In this document: positions 25,886 through 33,825 of the stretch, piece by piece
Position numbering within the stretch: position 1 is the stretch's first letter
Layout: every line of letters begins with the position of its first letter
Source: Desulfovibrio aminophilus
Lineage (GTDB): Bacteria; Desulfobacterota; Desulfovibrionia; Desulfovibrionales; Desulfovibrionaceae
DNA: 64,000 bases
Direction: 5' to 3'
Assembly: GCF_023660105.1 (NCBI RefSeq)
Contig: NZ_JAMHGA010000023.1
Span: 84,537 to 148,536 of the forward strand
The notes under the pieces: generated by a model
Database searches by the model: none
Told to the model about the DNA's origin: nothing
Seen by the model: the letters and a program-made list of their open reading frames with translations, nothing else
Translations under genes and position numbers: made by a program

Positions 25886-26515
25886 TCAGCGGGGGCGGGC
25901 GGGAACGCCCACCACCGTGGTTCCGGGGGCCACGTCGCGCACGGCCACGGCCCCGGCCCCCACGACGCAACGGTCGCCCAGGCGCACGCGAGGCAGGACC
26001 GTGGACCCGATGCCCACCAGGACATCCTCGCCCACCACGCACTCGCCGCCCAGGACCGCGCCCGGGGCCACGTGGGCGTGGGGCCCGATGCGGTTGTGGT
26101 GCTCCACGACGCAGCCGGTGTTCAGGATGCTGTCCGCCAGGATCACGGCCCCGGTGTTGACCACGGCCCGGGCGCAGACCATGCAGCCGGGCTCCAGGAT
26201 CACGCCCGGGGCCAGCACGGCCGAGGGATGCACGGCGTTGGCGAAGTTCTCGCCCGCGGCCAGGAGGTGCTCGTACAGACGGCGGCGGCGGGCGTTGTCC
26301 CCGATGGCCACGATGACCGCGTCGTGGGACACGGCGTTCAGGTCCTGATCCTGGCCGAGCACCGGCAGGCCCAGGAAGACCCGGCCCTGGAGGTTCGGAT
26401 TGCCGTCCAGGAAGCCGATGGGATGCACGTCCCCGTCACCCGCCGCGCGCATGGCCAGAAGGATGTCGGCCACCACCTGGCCGTGGCCCCCCGCGCCGAT
26501 GACGAGAACGTCCAT
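25886..26515 (-). CDS. pglD: PglD-like sugar N-acetyltransferase
   Basis: A 209-residue left-handed beta-helix acyltransferase. The N-terminal Rossmann-like part has IGAGGHGQVVADIL. The C-terminal hexapeptide repeats (for example VHPSAVLAPGVILEPGCMV, VVEHHNRIGPHAHVAPGAVL) form the trimeric coil, with the catalytic-type His in that region. It matches PglD, which acetylates the amino sugar from PglE using acetyl-CoA. I prefer ATG at 26515, since ggaggg is 6 bases before it; a TTG two codons earlier is also open. It starts 2 bases past the preceding stop, in the order aminotransferase, pglD, pglE, pglF. Confidence 0.88.
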   Translation of the reverse strand: MDVLVIGAGGHGQVVADILLAMRAAGDGDVHPIGFLDGNPNLQGRVFLGLPVLGQDQDLNAVSHDAVIVAIGDNARRRRLYEHLLAAGENFANAVHPSAVLAPGVILEPGCMVCARAVVNTGAVILADSILNTGCVVEHHNRIGPHAHVAPGAVLGGECVVGEDVLVGIGSTVLPRVRLGDRCVVGAGAVAVRDVAPGTTVVGVPARPR

Positions 26516-26517
26516 GT

Positions 26518-27684
26518 TCAACCCTCCGCGAGAATGAGGCGCACGGCCTCGACCACGTCGGCCACGTCCGCGTCCGAGAGCTTGGGCGACAGCGGCAGGC
26601 TCACGGTGCGCCGCCCGATGTTCATGGCCTCGGGCCAGTGCTCGGGCCGCCAGCCGAAGCGCTGCTGGTAGTAGGGGTGTTCGGGCACGGACAGGTAGTG
26701 CACGCCCACGCCGATGCCCTCGCGGGTCATGCGGGTGAGGAACTCGTCGCGGGACACGCCGCAGCGGTCCTTGTCCACCAGGACGGTGTAGAGGTGCCGG
26801 GCGTGGCGGGTCTCCGGCTCCTCGGGCGCCGGCAGGCCCAGGGGCAGGCCCGCGAAGGCCTTGTCGTACATCTCCCAGACCGCCCGGCGGCGGACGAGGT
26901 TCCCCTCCACGCGGGCCAGTTGGTGGATGCCGATGGCGGCCTGAAGATCCATCATGTTGTACTTGAACCCGGCCTCGACCACGAAATAGTGCTTGTAGCC
27001 CTCGTCCCCGAAGCGCTTCCAGGCGTCGGCGGACATGCCGTGCAGGCCCAGGATCTTGATCCGGGCCATGCGCTCGGCGTCCGAGGACACGACCATGCCG
27101 CCCTCGCCCGTGGCCACGTTCTTGGTGGCGTAGAAGCTGAAGCAGCCGAGGTCGCCGAAGGCGCCCACGTGGCGGCCGCGCCAGGTGGTCTCGATGGCGT
27201 GGGCGCAGTCCTCCACCAGGAACAGGCCGTGCTCCCGGGCCAGGGCGGTGAGCGCGTCCATGTCGCAGGGCCGTCCGGCGAAGTGCACGGGCAGGATGGC
27301 CCGGGTGCGCGGGGTGATCTTCTCGCGCACGCGCTCGGGGTCGATGTTCATGGTCCGAGGGTCCACGTCGGCCAGGACCGGCGTGGCTCCGGCGTGGATG
27401 ATGGCGTTCACCGAGGCGCAGAAGGTCAGCGGCGTGGTGATGACCTCGTCGCCGGGCTTGAGGTCCAGGGCCACCAGGGCCAGGTGCAGGGCCGCGGTGC
27501 AGGAGTTCAGGGCCGCGGCGTGGGGCGCGCCCACGTAGGCCGCGAAGTCGGTCTGAAAGCGGGCCACCTTGGGCCCGGTGCCGAGCCAGCCGGAGCGCAT
27601 GCTGGCCACGACCTCGTCCACCTCCTCCTGGAGGATGAGCGGGGAACCGAAGATGAGAAAACGCTCCTTGGGGCGTACGGGCAT
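26518..27684 (-). CDS. DegT/StrS-family aminotransferase (second in cluster)
   Basis: A 388-residue PLP-dependent sugar aminotransferase, distinct from PglE. It has NSCTAALHLAL (60-70), VEDCAHAIET (157-166) and the PLP Lys K188 in FSFYATKNVATGEGG. Such enzymes make amino sugars such as UDP-4-amino-4-deoxy-arabinose or amino-fucose derivatives for surface glycans. It sits between dapF (4-base gap) and pglD (2-base gap), so it is surely co-transcribed. It may modify another sugar of the same glycan; the substrate cannot be deduced here. Confidence 0.87.
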   Translation of the reverse strand: MPVRPKERFLIFGSPLILQEEVDEVVASMRSGWLGTGPKVARFQTDFAAYVGAPHAAALNSCTAALHLALVALDLKPGDEVITTPLTFCASVNAIIHAGATPVLADVDPRTMNIDPERVREKITPRTRAILPVHFAGRPCDMDALTALAREHGLFLVEDCAHAIETTWRGRHVGAFGDLGCFSFYATKNVATGEGGMVVSSDAERMARIKILGLHGMSADAWKRFGDEGYKHYFVVEAGFKYNMMDLQAAIGIHQLARVEGNLVRRRAVWEMYDKAFAGLPLGLPAPEEPETRHARHLYTVLVDKDRCGVSRDEFLTRMTREGIGVGVHYLSVPEHPYYQQRFGWRPEHWPEAMNIGRRTVSLPLSPKLSDADVADVVEAVRLILAEG

Positions 27685-27688
27685 GGGA

Positions 27689-28540
27689 TCAGTCTCCGGA
27701 AAGTCCCAGGGCGCGAGGAAAGAGCTCGCCCCGGAAGGTGAGTTCGGCCGCGCCCTGGAGGAAGACCTTGCCGTCCTCCAGGCTCACGCCGAGGGTTTCG
27801 CCGCCCGTGGTGGTCAGGGCCGCCGAGGGTCCGGTGAGGTCCAGGCTGGCGGCCACGATCTGGGAGGCGGCCGCGCCCGTGCCGCAGGCGTATGTTTCGT
27901 CCTCCACCCCGCGCTCGTAGGTGCGCAGGAGCATGCGGCCCTTGTCCTGGACCTGGACGAAGTTCACGTTGGTTCCGGCCGGGGCGAAGCGGCCGTGGAA
28001 TCGGATGTCGTGGCCGAGCTTGCGCACGTTCACGGCCGCGACGTCCTCCACGAAGAACACCGCGTGGGGCACGCCCATGACCACGAAATGCAGGCGCAGG
28101 ATGTCCGCGTCCAGGCTCAGGTCGATGTCCAGGGTCAGGTCCCGGGGCGGGGTGAGCTGGACCTTGACCAGCCCGGACGCCGGGAAGACCTCGGCGGCGA
28201 TGGGGCCGGCGTCCGTGCCGAAGGAATGGCGCTCCGGGGCCAGGCCGATGGCGTGGGCCAGCCTGGCCGCGCACCGCGAGGCGTTGCCGCACATCTCGGC
28301 CCGCGAGCCGTCGGAATTGTAGAAATGCCAGCGATAGGCAAGCCCGGAGTCCGCCGGGGCGTCCTCCAGGAAGAACAGGCCGTCCGCGCCCACGCCGAAG
28401 GCCTTGCGGCAGACCTTGCGGGCCCATTCGGCCATGTCGGCCTCGGGCACCCGGGCCGAACGGTTGTCGATGACCACGAAGTCGTTGCCGCAGCCCTGCA
28501 TCTTGTGAAAGGGCACGCCGTTGTCGAACATGCTGCTCAT
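27689..28540 (-). CDS. dapF: Diaminopimelate epimerase
   Basis: A 283-residue DapF, converting LL- to meso-diaminopimelate for lysine and peptidoglycan synthesis. The two catalytic cysteines are visible as C84 (EMCGNASRC) and C219 (YACGTGAAAS), and the N-terminus has FHKMQGCGNDFVVID. Length is normal. The ATG at 28540 follows gggagg with a 4-base spacer; a second in-frame ATG three codons later is possible. The EamA permease gene lies 44 bases upstream on the same strand. Confidence 0.96.
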   Translation of the reverse strand: MSSMFDNGVPFHKMQGCGNDFVVIDNRSARVPEADMAEWARKVCRKAFGVGADGLFFLEDAPADSGLAYRWHFYNSDGSRAEMCGNASRCAARLAHAIGLAPERHSFGTDAGPIAAEVFPASGLVKVQLTPPRDLTLDIDLSLDADILRLHFVVMGVPHAVFFVEDVAAVNVRKLGHDIRFHGRFAPAGTNVNFVQVQDKGRMLLRTYERGVEDETYACGTGAAASQIVAASLDLTGPSAALTTTGGETLGVSLEDGKVFLQGAAELTFRGELFPRALGLSGD

Positions 28541-28584
28541 GAGGCCTCCCGAACGGCTCATCCTTGGAGAAAAACCCCCGGCCG

Positions 28585-29463
28585 TCAAGGCTTGAATTGC
28601 GAGACGAGCATGCCCGAGAGCATCAGGCCGCAGCCCAGGACGCCGCGCAGGTCCATGCCCTCGCCCAGGAGCAGGACCCCGGCCAGGGCCGCGAACACGG
28701 TCTCCAGGTTGAGGATGATCGCCGCGTGGGCGGGCTTGGCGTCGCGCTGGGCCACCACCTGGAGGGTGTAGGCCACGCCCACGGACATGAGCCCGCCGTA
28801 GAGGATGGGCCAGAATCCGCCCCGCAGCCCGGCCAGGGTGATCTCCTCGCCCGCCAGGGCGACCCCCAGGCTGAGCGCGGCGCAGACCGCGAACTGGATG
28901 CTGGAGAGCCGCACGGCCTGCCCGGCGGTCATGCCCGGGGTCAGCCAGCCGATGAGCAGCACGTGCCCGGCCCAGAAGAACGCGCCGATGAACACGAGCA
29001 CGTCGCCGAAATTGACGCTCAGGCTCTCGCCCACGGAGAGGAAATAGAGCCCGGCCAGGGCCAGGCCCGCGCCGACCCAGGTGCCCAGGCCCACGCGCTG
29101 GCCCAGGAAGCGCCCCAGCACGGGCACCAGGACCACGTACATGCCGGTGATGAAGCCCGCCTTGCCCGCCGTGGTGTAGATCAGGCCCTGCTGCTGGAGC
29201 GTGGCCCCGGCGAAGAGCACCAGGCCCAGGAGCAGGCCGCCCCGGCCCATGCCCAGGGGCGGACGCCGCAGGATCCGGCCGCTCTCCCCGCGCTCCAGGC
29301 GCAGGAACAGCGGCGCCAGGGCCAGGGCGCCCAGGGCGAAGCGCACGCCGTTGAAGGTGAAGGGGCCCATGTGCTCCATGCCCAGGCGCTGGGCCACGAA
29401 GGCGCAGCCCCAAATGAGGGCGGTGATCAGGAGCAGGATGTTGGCGACGGCGCTGCGGCTCAT
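28585..29463 (-). CDS. EamA/DMT-family permease
   Basis: A 292-residue membrane protein with about ten hydrophobic helices in two EamA repeats. The first begins LLLITALIWGCAFVAQ; the second carries LNLETVFAALAGVLLLGEGM. Family members export amino acids, metabolites or drugs; the substrate is unknown. Ribosome site ggaga precedes the ATG at 29463. Being first in the operon before dapF, an amino-acid link is possible but speculative. Confidence 0.88.
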   Translation of the reverse strand: MSRSAVANILLLITALIWGCAFVAQRLGMEHMGPFTFNGVRFALGALALAPLFLRLERGESGRILRRPPLGMGRGGLLLGLVLFAGATLQQQGLIYTTAGKAGFITGMYVVLVPVLGRFLGQRVGLGTWVGAGLALAGLYFLSVGESLSVNFGDVLVFIGAFFWAGHVLLIGWLTPGMTAGQAVRLSSIQFAVCAALSLGVALAGEEITLAGLRGGFWPILYGGLMSVGVAYTLQVVAQRDAKPAHAAIILNLETVFAALAGVLLLGEGMDLRGVLGCGLMLSGMLVSQFKP

Positions 29464-29569
29464 GGATTCTCCGGGAAATGGGGAGGAGCGAACGCCCGTT
29501 CTGCCCCTTTGGGCCGCAGATATCAAGCCCCCTTCGGAGGGTCACGAAAAGGCGGGGACGAGGCTTCAG

Positions 29570-29593
29570 GGCCCCGGGGATGGCCCCGGGGCC
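29570..29593 (-). terminator. Hairpin after the nitroreductase gene
   Basis: Perfect 10-bp inverted repeat ggccccgggg / ccccggggcc with an atgg loop, 12 bases past the nitroreductase stop. No T tract on either strand, so it is a weak terminator at best. Confidence 0.4.
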
Positions 29594-29604
29594 GTTCCGT
29601 CCGC

Positions 29605-30231
29605 CTACCAGCGATCGGCGTGGATGCGCTCGGGATTGAAGCGGTCCTCGGGCTTGGGCCGCTCGGCGGGGTGTCCGAGAACCAGCAGGGCCAGGGGCGT
29701 GACCTCGGCGGGCAGGCCGCAGAGCCTGCGGAAGCCCTCCACCCGGTCCGGCAACGGATAGATGCCGGTCCAGACCGCGCCCAGGCCCAGGGCGTGCGCG
29801 GCCAGGAGCATGTTCATGGCGCAGTTGGAGCAATCCTGCGCCCAGTAGCCCTCGCACTTCTCCAGACGGCTGTCGCCGCAGACCAGGACCGCCACGGGCG
29901 CGTCCTTGGCGAATCCGGCGTAGGGGTTGATGTCCCCGACCCGGGCCAGGATCTTGCGGTCGCGGATGACGATGAACTGCCAGGGCTGCTCGTTGCAGGC
30001 CGATGGAGCCTGCATGCCGCAACGCAAAACCTCGCGCAGGGTCTCTTCGGCCAGGGGCTCGGACGTGTACTTGCGCACGCTGCGCCGGGTCGTGATGGCC
30101 TCCAGCGCGCCCATGGGCCCGGCAGCCGGGGTCTTGGACCGGGCTTCGGCCGGAAGAAAGGCCAGGGGCAGGGCCAGAGCCAACAGCCGGAGCAGCCTCC
30201 GGCGACCTGTGGCGAATCCGTTTCCGCTCAT
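29605..30231 (-). CDS. Exported nitroreductase-family flavoprotein
   Basis: A 208-residue protein. Residues 1-31 look like a Tat or Sec export signal (GRRRLLRLLALALPLAFLPAEA). The rest is a nitroreductase-fold FMN enzyme: ITTRRSVRKY (FMN-binding start, about 46-55), SACNEQPWQF and the C-terminal LALLVLGHPAERP. Such enzymes reduce nitro, quinone or flavin substrates with NAD(P)H, so periplasmic location would be unusual and would need another electron donor. Four Cys lie in CEGYWAQDCSNC and nearby, reminiscent of a metal or cluster site. Ribosome site aaggagaagcgg is clear. Confidence 0.85.
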   Translation of the reverse strand: MSGNGFATGRRRLLRLLALALPLAFLPAEARSKTPAAGPMGALEAITTRRSVRKYTSEPLAEETLREVLRCGMQAPSACNEQPWQFIVIRDRKILARVGDINPYAGFAKDAPVAVLVCGDSRLEKCEGYWAQDCSNCAMNMLLAAHALGLGAVWTGIYPLPDRVEGFRRLCGLPAEVTPLALLVLGHPAERPKPEDRFNPERIHADRW

Positions 30232-30280
30232 ACCGCTTCTCCTTGGTGAAGGGTGAAAGGGATCGGAAATCCGCTGCCGC

Positions 30281-33145
30281 CTACCACTCCACGGGCAGGC
30301 GGACCTTCTGCCTGGCCTTGTTCTGGAAGAGCACGAAGCCGTTGTCCCGGCCGTGGAGGTAGAGGTCGCGGGTCACGGCCACGTCCTGGCGGCAGTATTC
30401 GGTGATGAGGTCCAGGCGGCCCTCCTTCCACCACTTGAGCGCCATGAGGCCGTCGGCGGACTTGCCCGCGCCCAGGGTGGCCTGGGCCAGGTTGTCCAGC
30501 TTGAGCCGGTAGCCCAGCCGCTGGTGGACCTTCTCCAGCATGTCCAGGGTCGGCAGGCTGTGGAACGGGAAGGGCGTCACGCCCTGGAGCACGGAGTAGT
30601 CGAAGCGGCGCACGTTGAAGCCCACCACCAGGTCGAAGCCGCGCAGGAACTCGGCCATGGCGGGCACCTCCTCCTGCGGGAAGTCCCGGAACTCCTCGCG
30701 CGCGGAGTCCCAGACCACGGCGATGCTCACGCCCATCTTGTCGGCGCGGTTCCAGCCGCCCACCTCGTCGGCCGCGTGGCGCGTCTCCACGTCGAGCACG
30801 GCGAAATTCCGGGGCGCGGCTTTCCGCAGAAGCAAGGGCTGCTGGGACTGCGGCGTCTGGGGCATGGGCGTTTCCTCCTGGGCCGCGATTTCCGGCGGGC
30901 GGCCCTCGCGGATGCTCCGCAGTACGAAGCGCGCCGCGTCCTTGTCAATGGGTCGGTTGCCGGAGCCGCACTTGGGCGAGTGCACGCAGGAGGGGCAGCC
31001 GGTTTCGCAGGGGCACTCCTCCACGGCCCGCAGGGTGGCGGACACGAGGGCGGCCGCCTTGCCGAAGGCCTCGCGGGTCAGGCCCGCGCCGCCGGGCAGG
31101 CCGTCGTAGATGAACACCGCCGCCGAGCCCACCTGGGGGTGGAAGGGCGTGGAGATGCCGCCCAGGTCGTTGCGGTCGGCCAGCACGAGCAGGGGCAGGA
31201 TGCCTATGGCCGCGTGCTCCACGGCGTGGATGCCGCCCATGAAGTGCAGGTAGCCCTGCTCCGCGGCCCGGCGGATCTCGTCGGAAATTTCGAACCAGAG
31301 GCCCTCGGTCTCGAAGACCAGGGGCGGGAAGTCCAGGGGCGCCATGCCCAGGAGCTTGCCCCCGCGCACGGCCCGCTTCTCGTAGCCGGTGATCTCCTCG
31401 GTGACGCGCAGGCGGCCGAAGTTCACGCGTGCGCCGAAGGCCGCGCCGCGCTCGTAGACCTCCAGGATTTCCGTGGACTTGTGCCCGCGCACGCGGGTGT
31501 AGTAGGCCACCCGCCGGGGCTCGGCCAGCACCCGGTTCGTCTCCAGGTCCATGTCCGCGACGACGTAGCTCTGGCCCCGGTGGAGGTAGACCGCGCCGGG
31601 ATGGGTTTCGCGGAAGGCCCGGAAAGCGTCGATGGTCCCGATCTCCCGACCCTCGCGGTCCTCGATGTGCAGGCTCCGGCCCGCGCCGCGCAGGTCCAGA
31701 TCGCGGTGCGGCCGCTTGCGCCCGGCCACGATCTCCCGGCCGTCCTCGGTGTGAAACAGCCCGCCCTCGGCGAGGAGGTGATCCACCCGCGCGCGCACCG
31801 GCTCCTCGGCCAGGTAGGGCTCGCCCAGGCGCAGGGACAGCTCGGCGGCGGCGCAGCCCAGGTGCCGATCCAGGATCACCGGGTTGTGGGGGTTGAGCAC
31901 CGCGCATTCCGGCGGCCGGGCGAAAAAGTCCTCGGGGTGGCGCATGAAGTACTGGTCCAGGGCGTCTTCACCGGCCACCAGGGCCACGGCCGAGTCGCGC
32001 AGGGAACGGCCCACCCGGCCGCCGCGCTGGAGCGTGGCCATGACCGTGCCCGGGTAGCCCACCAGGATGCAGAGGTCCAGGCCGCCGATGTCGATGCCCA
32101 GCTCCAGGGCGCTGGTGGAGATCACGGCCAGCAGCTCGCCCGAGGACATGCGGGCCTCGATCTCCCGGCGCTCCTCGGGCAGGAAGCCCGCGCGGTAGGC
32201 GCTGATGCGCTCCCGGTACGGCCCGGAGCGCTCCGAGGCCCAGAGCGCCACCAGCTCGGTGAGCTTGCGCGACTGGCAGTAGACGATGGTCCGCAGGTTC
32301 CTGGCCAGGGCCGCCTGGAGCAGCAGGATCGCGGCCTGGGCCGGGCCGTCGGCCGGGTTGAGGAAGACCATGTGCCGCCCGCCCTGGGACGCGCCGGACT
32401 CCGTGACCGCCTCCACGGGCAGGCCCGTGAGCTGGGTGCAGAGCTCTTCCGGGTTGCCCACCGTGGCCGAACAGAAGATGAAGGTCGGGGTGGAGCCGTA
32501 CAGGGCGCAGACCCGCAGCAGCCGCCGGAACAGGCAGGCCATGTGCGAGCCGAGCACGCCCCGGTAGGTGTGCACCTCGTCCACCACCACGAAGGACAGG
32601 CCCGCGAACAGCTCGGCCCAGGTCCCGTGGTGCGGCAGGAGCGAGAGGTGGACCATCTCCGGGTTGGTGAGCAGGACGTTGGGCGGGGACTGGCGAAGCT
32701 TCTTGCGGCGGTAGGGACTCGTGTCGCCGTCGTAGATCGCGGCCGAGGGCGCGCGTTCGCCCAGGGGCTCCACCAGCTCCTCGAAGGCCCGCAGCTGGTC
32801 CTGGGCCAGGGCCTTGAGCGGAAAGAGATAGAGCGCCTTGGAGTCGGGGTTGCGCAGGGCCTCCTCGATCACCGGCAGGTTGTAGCAGAGGGTCTTGCCG
32901 CTGGCCGTGGGCGTGGCCACCACCACGTTGCGGCCCGCGCGGGCCAGGTTCACGGCCTGGGCCTGGTGGCTGTAGAGACGCTCGACGCCCCGGGCCTCCA
33001 GCAGGCCGCGCACCGAGGCCCCCCAGGGCCGGGCGGGCTCGGCGAAGACCGCCTCGCGGCCGGGCAGCAGGCGGTGATGCACCACCTGGGCTCCCAGGCG
33101 GGGGGAGTCCAGCAGGGCGGTGACGTATTCCAGGACAGGATTCAT
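30281..33145 (-). CDS. MrfA-type DEAD/DEAH helicase fused to an MrfB-like exonuclease
   Basis: A 954-residue fusion. Residues 1 to about 740 are a superfamily-2 helicase of the YprA/MrfA kind: Walker A TPTASGKT (78-85), DEVH (189-192), SAT, HMVF...QRGGRVGR motif VI, and a C-terminal four-Cys metal site CPCETGCPSC...C (about 706-721). After a Pro/Gln-rich linker (PMPQTPQSQQP), residues about 780-954 form an RNase-H-like exonuclease with D-x-E in VLDVETR, a middle Asp in GFNVRRFDYS and Y-x3-D in YCRQDVAVT. In Bacillus these are two proteins (MrfA, MrfB) acting in mitomycin-lesion repair. The ATG at 33145 gives the usual helicase start. Confidence 0.88.
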   Translation of the reverse strand: MNPVLEYVTALLDSPRLGAQVVHHRLLPGREAVFAEPARPWGASVRGLLEARGVERLYSHQAQAVNLARAGRNVVVATPTASGKTLCYNLPVIEEALRNPDSKALYLFPLKALAQDQLRAFEELVEPLGERAPSAAIYDGDTSPYRRKKLRQSPPNVLLTNPEMVHLSLLPHHGTWAELFAGLSFVVVDEVHTYRGVLGSHMACLFRRLLRVCALYGSTPTFIFCSATVGNPEELCTQLTGLPVEAVTESGASQGGRHMVFLNPADGPAQAAILLLQAALARNLRTIVYCQSRKLTELVALWASERSGPYRERISAYRAGFLPEERREIEARMSSGELLAVISTSALELGIDIGGLDLCILVGYPGTVMATLQRGGRVGRSLRDSAVALVAGEDALDQYFMRHPEDFFARPPECAVLNPHNPVILDRHLGCAAAELSLRLGEPYLAEEPVRARVDHLLAEGGLFHTEDGREIVAGRKRPHRDLDLRGAGRSLHIEDREGREIGTIDAFRAFRETHPGAVYLHRGQSYVVADMDLETNRVLAEPRRVAYYTRVRGHKSTEILEVYERGAAFGARVNFGRLRVTEEITGYEKRAVRGGKLLGMAPLDFPPLVFETEGLWFEISDEIRRAAEQGYLHFMGGIHAVEHAAIGILPLLVLADRNDLGGISTPFHPQVGSAAVFIYDGLPGGAGLTREAFGKAAALVSATLRAVEECPCETGCPSCVHSPKCGSGNRPIDKDAARFVLRSIREGRPPEIAAQEETPMPQTPQSQQPLLLRKAAPRNFAVLDVETRHAADEVGGWNRADKMGVSIAVVWDSAREEFRDFPQEEVPAMAEFLRGFDLVVGFNVRRFDYSVLQGVTPFPFHSLPTLDMLEKVHQRLGYRLKLDNLAQATLGAGKSADGLMALKWWKEGRLDLITEYCRQDVAVTRDLYLHGRDNGFVLFQNKARQKVRLPVEW

Positions 33146-33327
33146 CGGGACGGAGCTTCCTCGGGCCGGGCGGTGGGATCGCGCCCGCACTCCCCTCCTA
33201 GCGCCTGCCGCCGGAAAAGGCGAGTCCCCGGCCGGAAGGGCCCGGGACGAGGGCGCCGCGTTTTTTTTGTTGACCCGTCTACGGCCTCACGGTTTCTCCT
33301 CGGTCTTTCCAACCCAAGGAGGACCGC

Positions 33328-33795
33328 ATGACGACATCTTCACGCCACGTGGCGCGCACCCACACCCACCTGTTCACGGCCCCGCCGGAGGCGATCTTTC
33401 CCCTGCTCTGCCCCACCCGCGAATACGACTGGATCCCGCGCTGGTCCTGCGAGCTGGTGCACAGCGTCTCGGGCTTCGCGGAACCGGACTGCGTCTTCGT
33501 CACCGACTTCCCGGAATCCGGCCGGGAGGTCTGGCTCCAGACCCGCCACGAGCCTTGCCGGGCCGTGGAATTCGCGCGCATTGGCGCGGAGCGGGCGATG
33601 CGCTACACCATTGAACTGTTGCCCGCGCCCGGAGGCACGGCCCTGTGCCTGACGCAGCGGTCCACGTACCTCGACGCGGCCGGGGCCGAGGCGCGCAAGG
33701 CCGACGACGACCACATCTTCGCGGAAGAGATGCCGGGGCTGATGGCCCTCGTCGAGCGCTACCTGGCGCGCGGCGCGGTCCCCGGCGGGGAATAG
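33328..33795 (+). CDS. SRPBCC-fold protein
   Basis: A 155-residue protein with the START/SRPBCC lipid- or ligand-binding fold pattern: THLFTAPPEAIFPLLCPTREYDWIP at its start (shortened motif: PPEAIFPLL), central beta strands and a C-terminal amphipathic helix (EEMPGLMALVERYLARG). No enzyme motif is visible. Ribosome site aaggagg is 7 bases before the ATG. It lies 30 bases before the MerR-methyltransferase gene and is probably in the same operon, perhaps binding the compound those methyltransferases act on (inference). Confidence 0.8.
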   Translation: MTTSSRHVARTHTHLFTAPPEAIFPLLCPTREYDWIPRWSCELVHSVSGFAEPDCVFVTDFPESGREVWLQTRHEPCRAVEFARIGAERAMRYTIELLPAPGGTALCLTQRSTYLDAAGAEARKADDDHIFAEEMPGLMALVERYLARGAVPGGE

Positions 33796-33825
33796 GAACG
33801 GCAACCGGATCAGCGAGGACGCATC

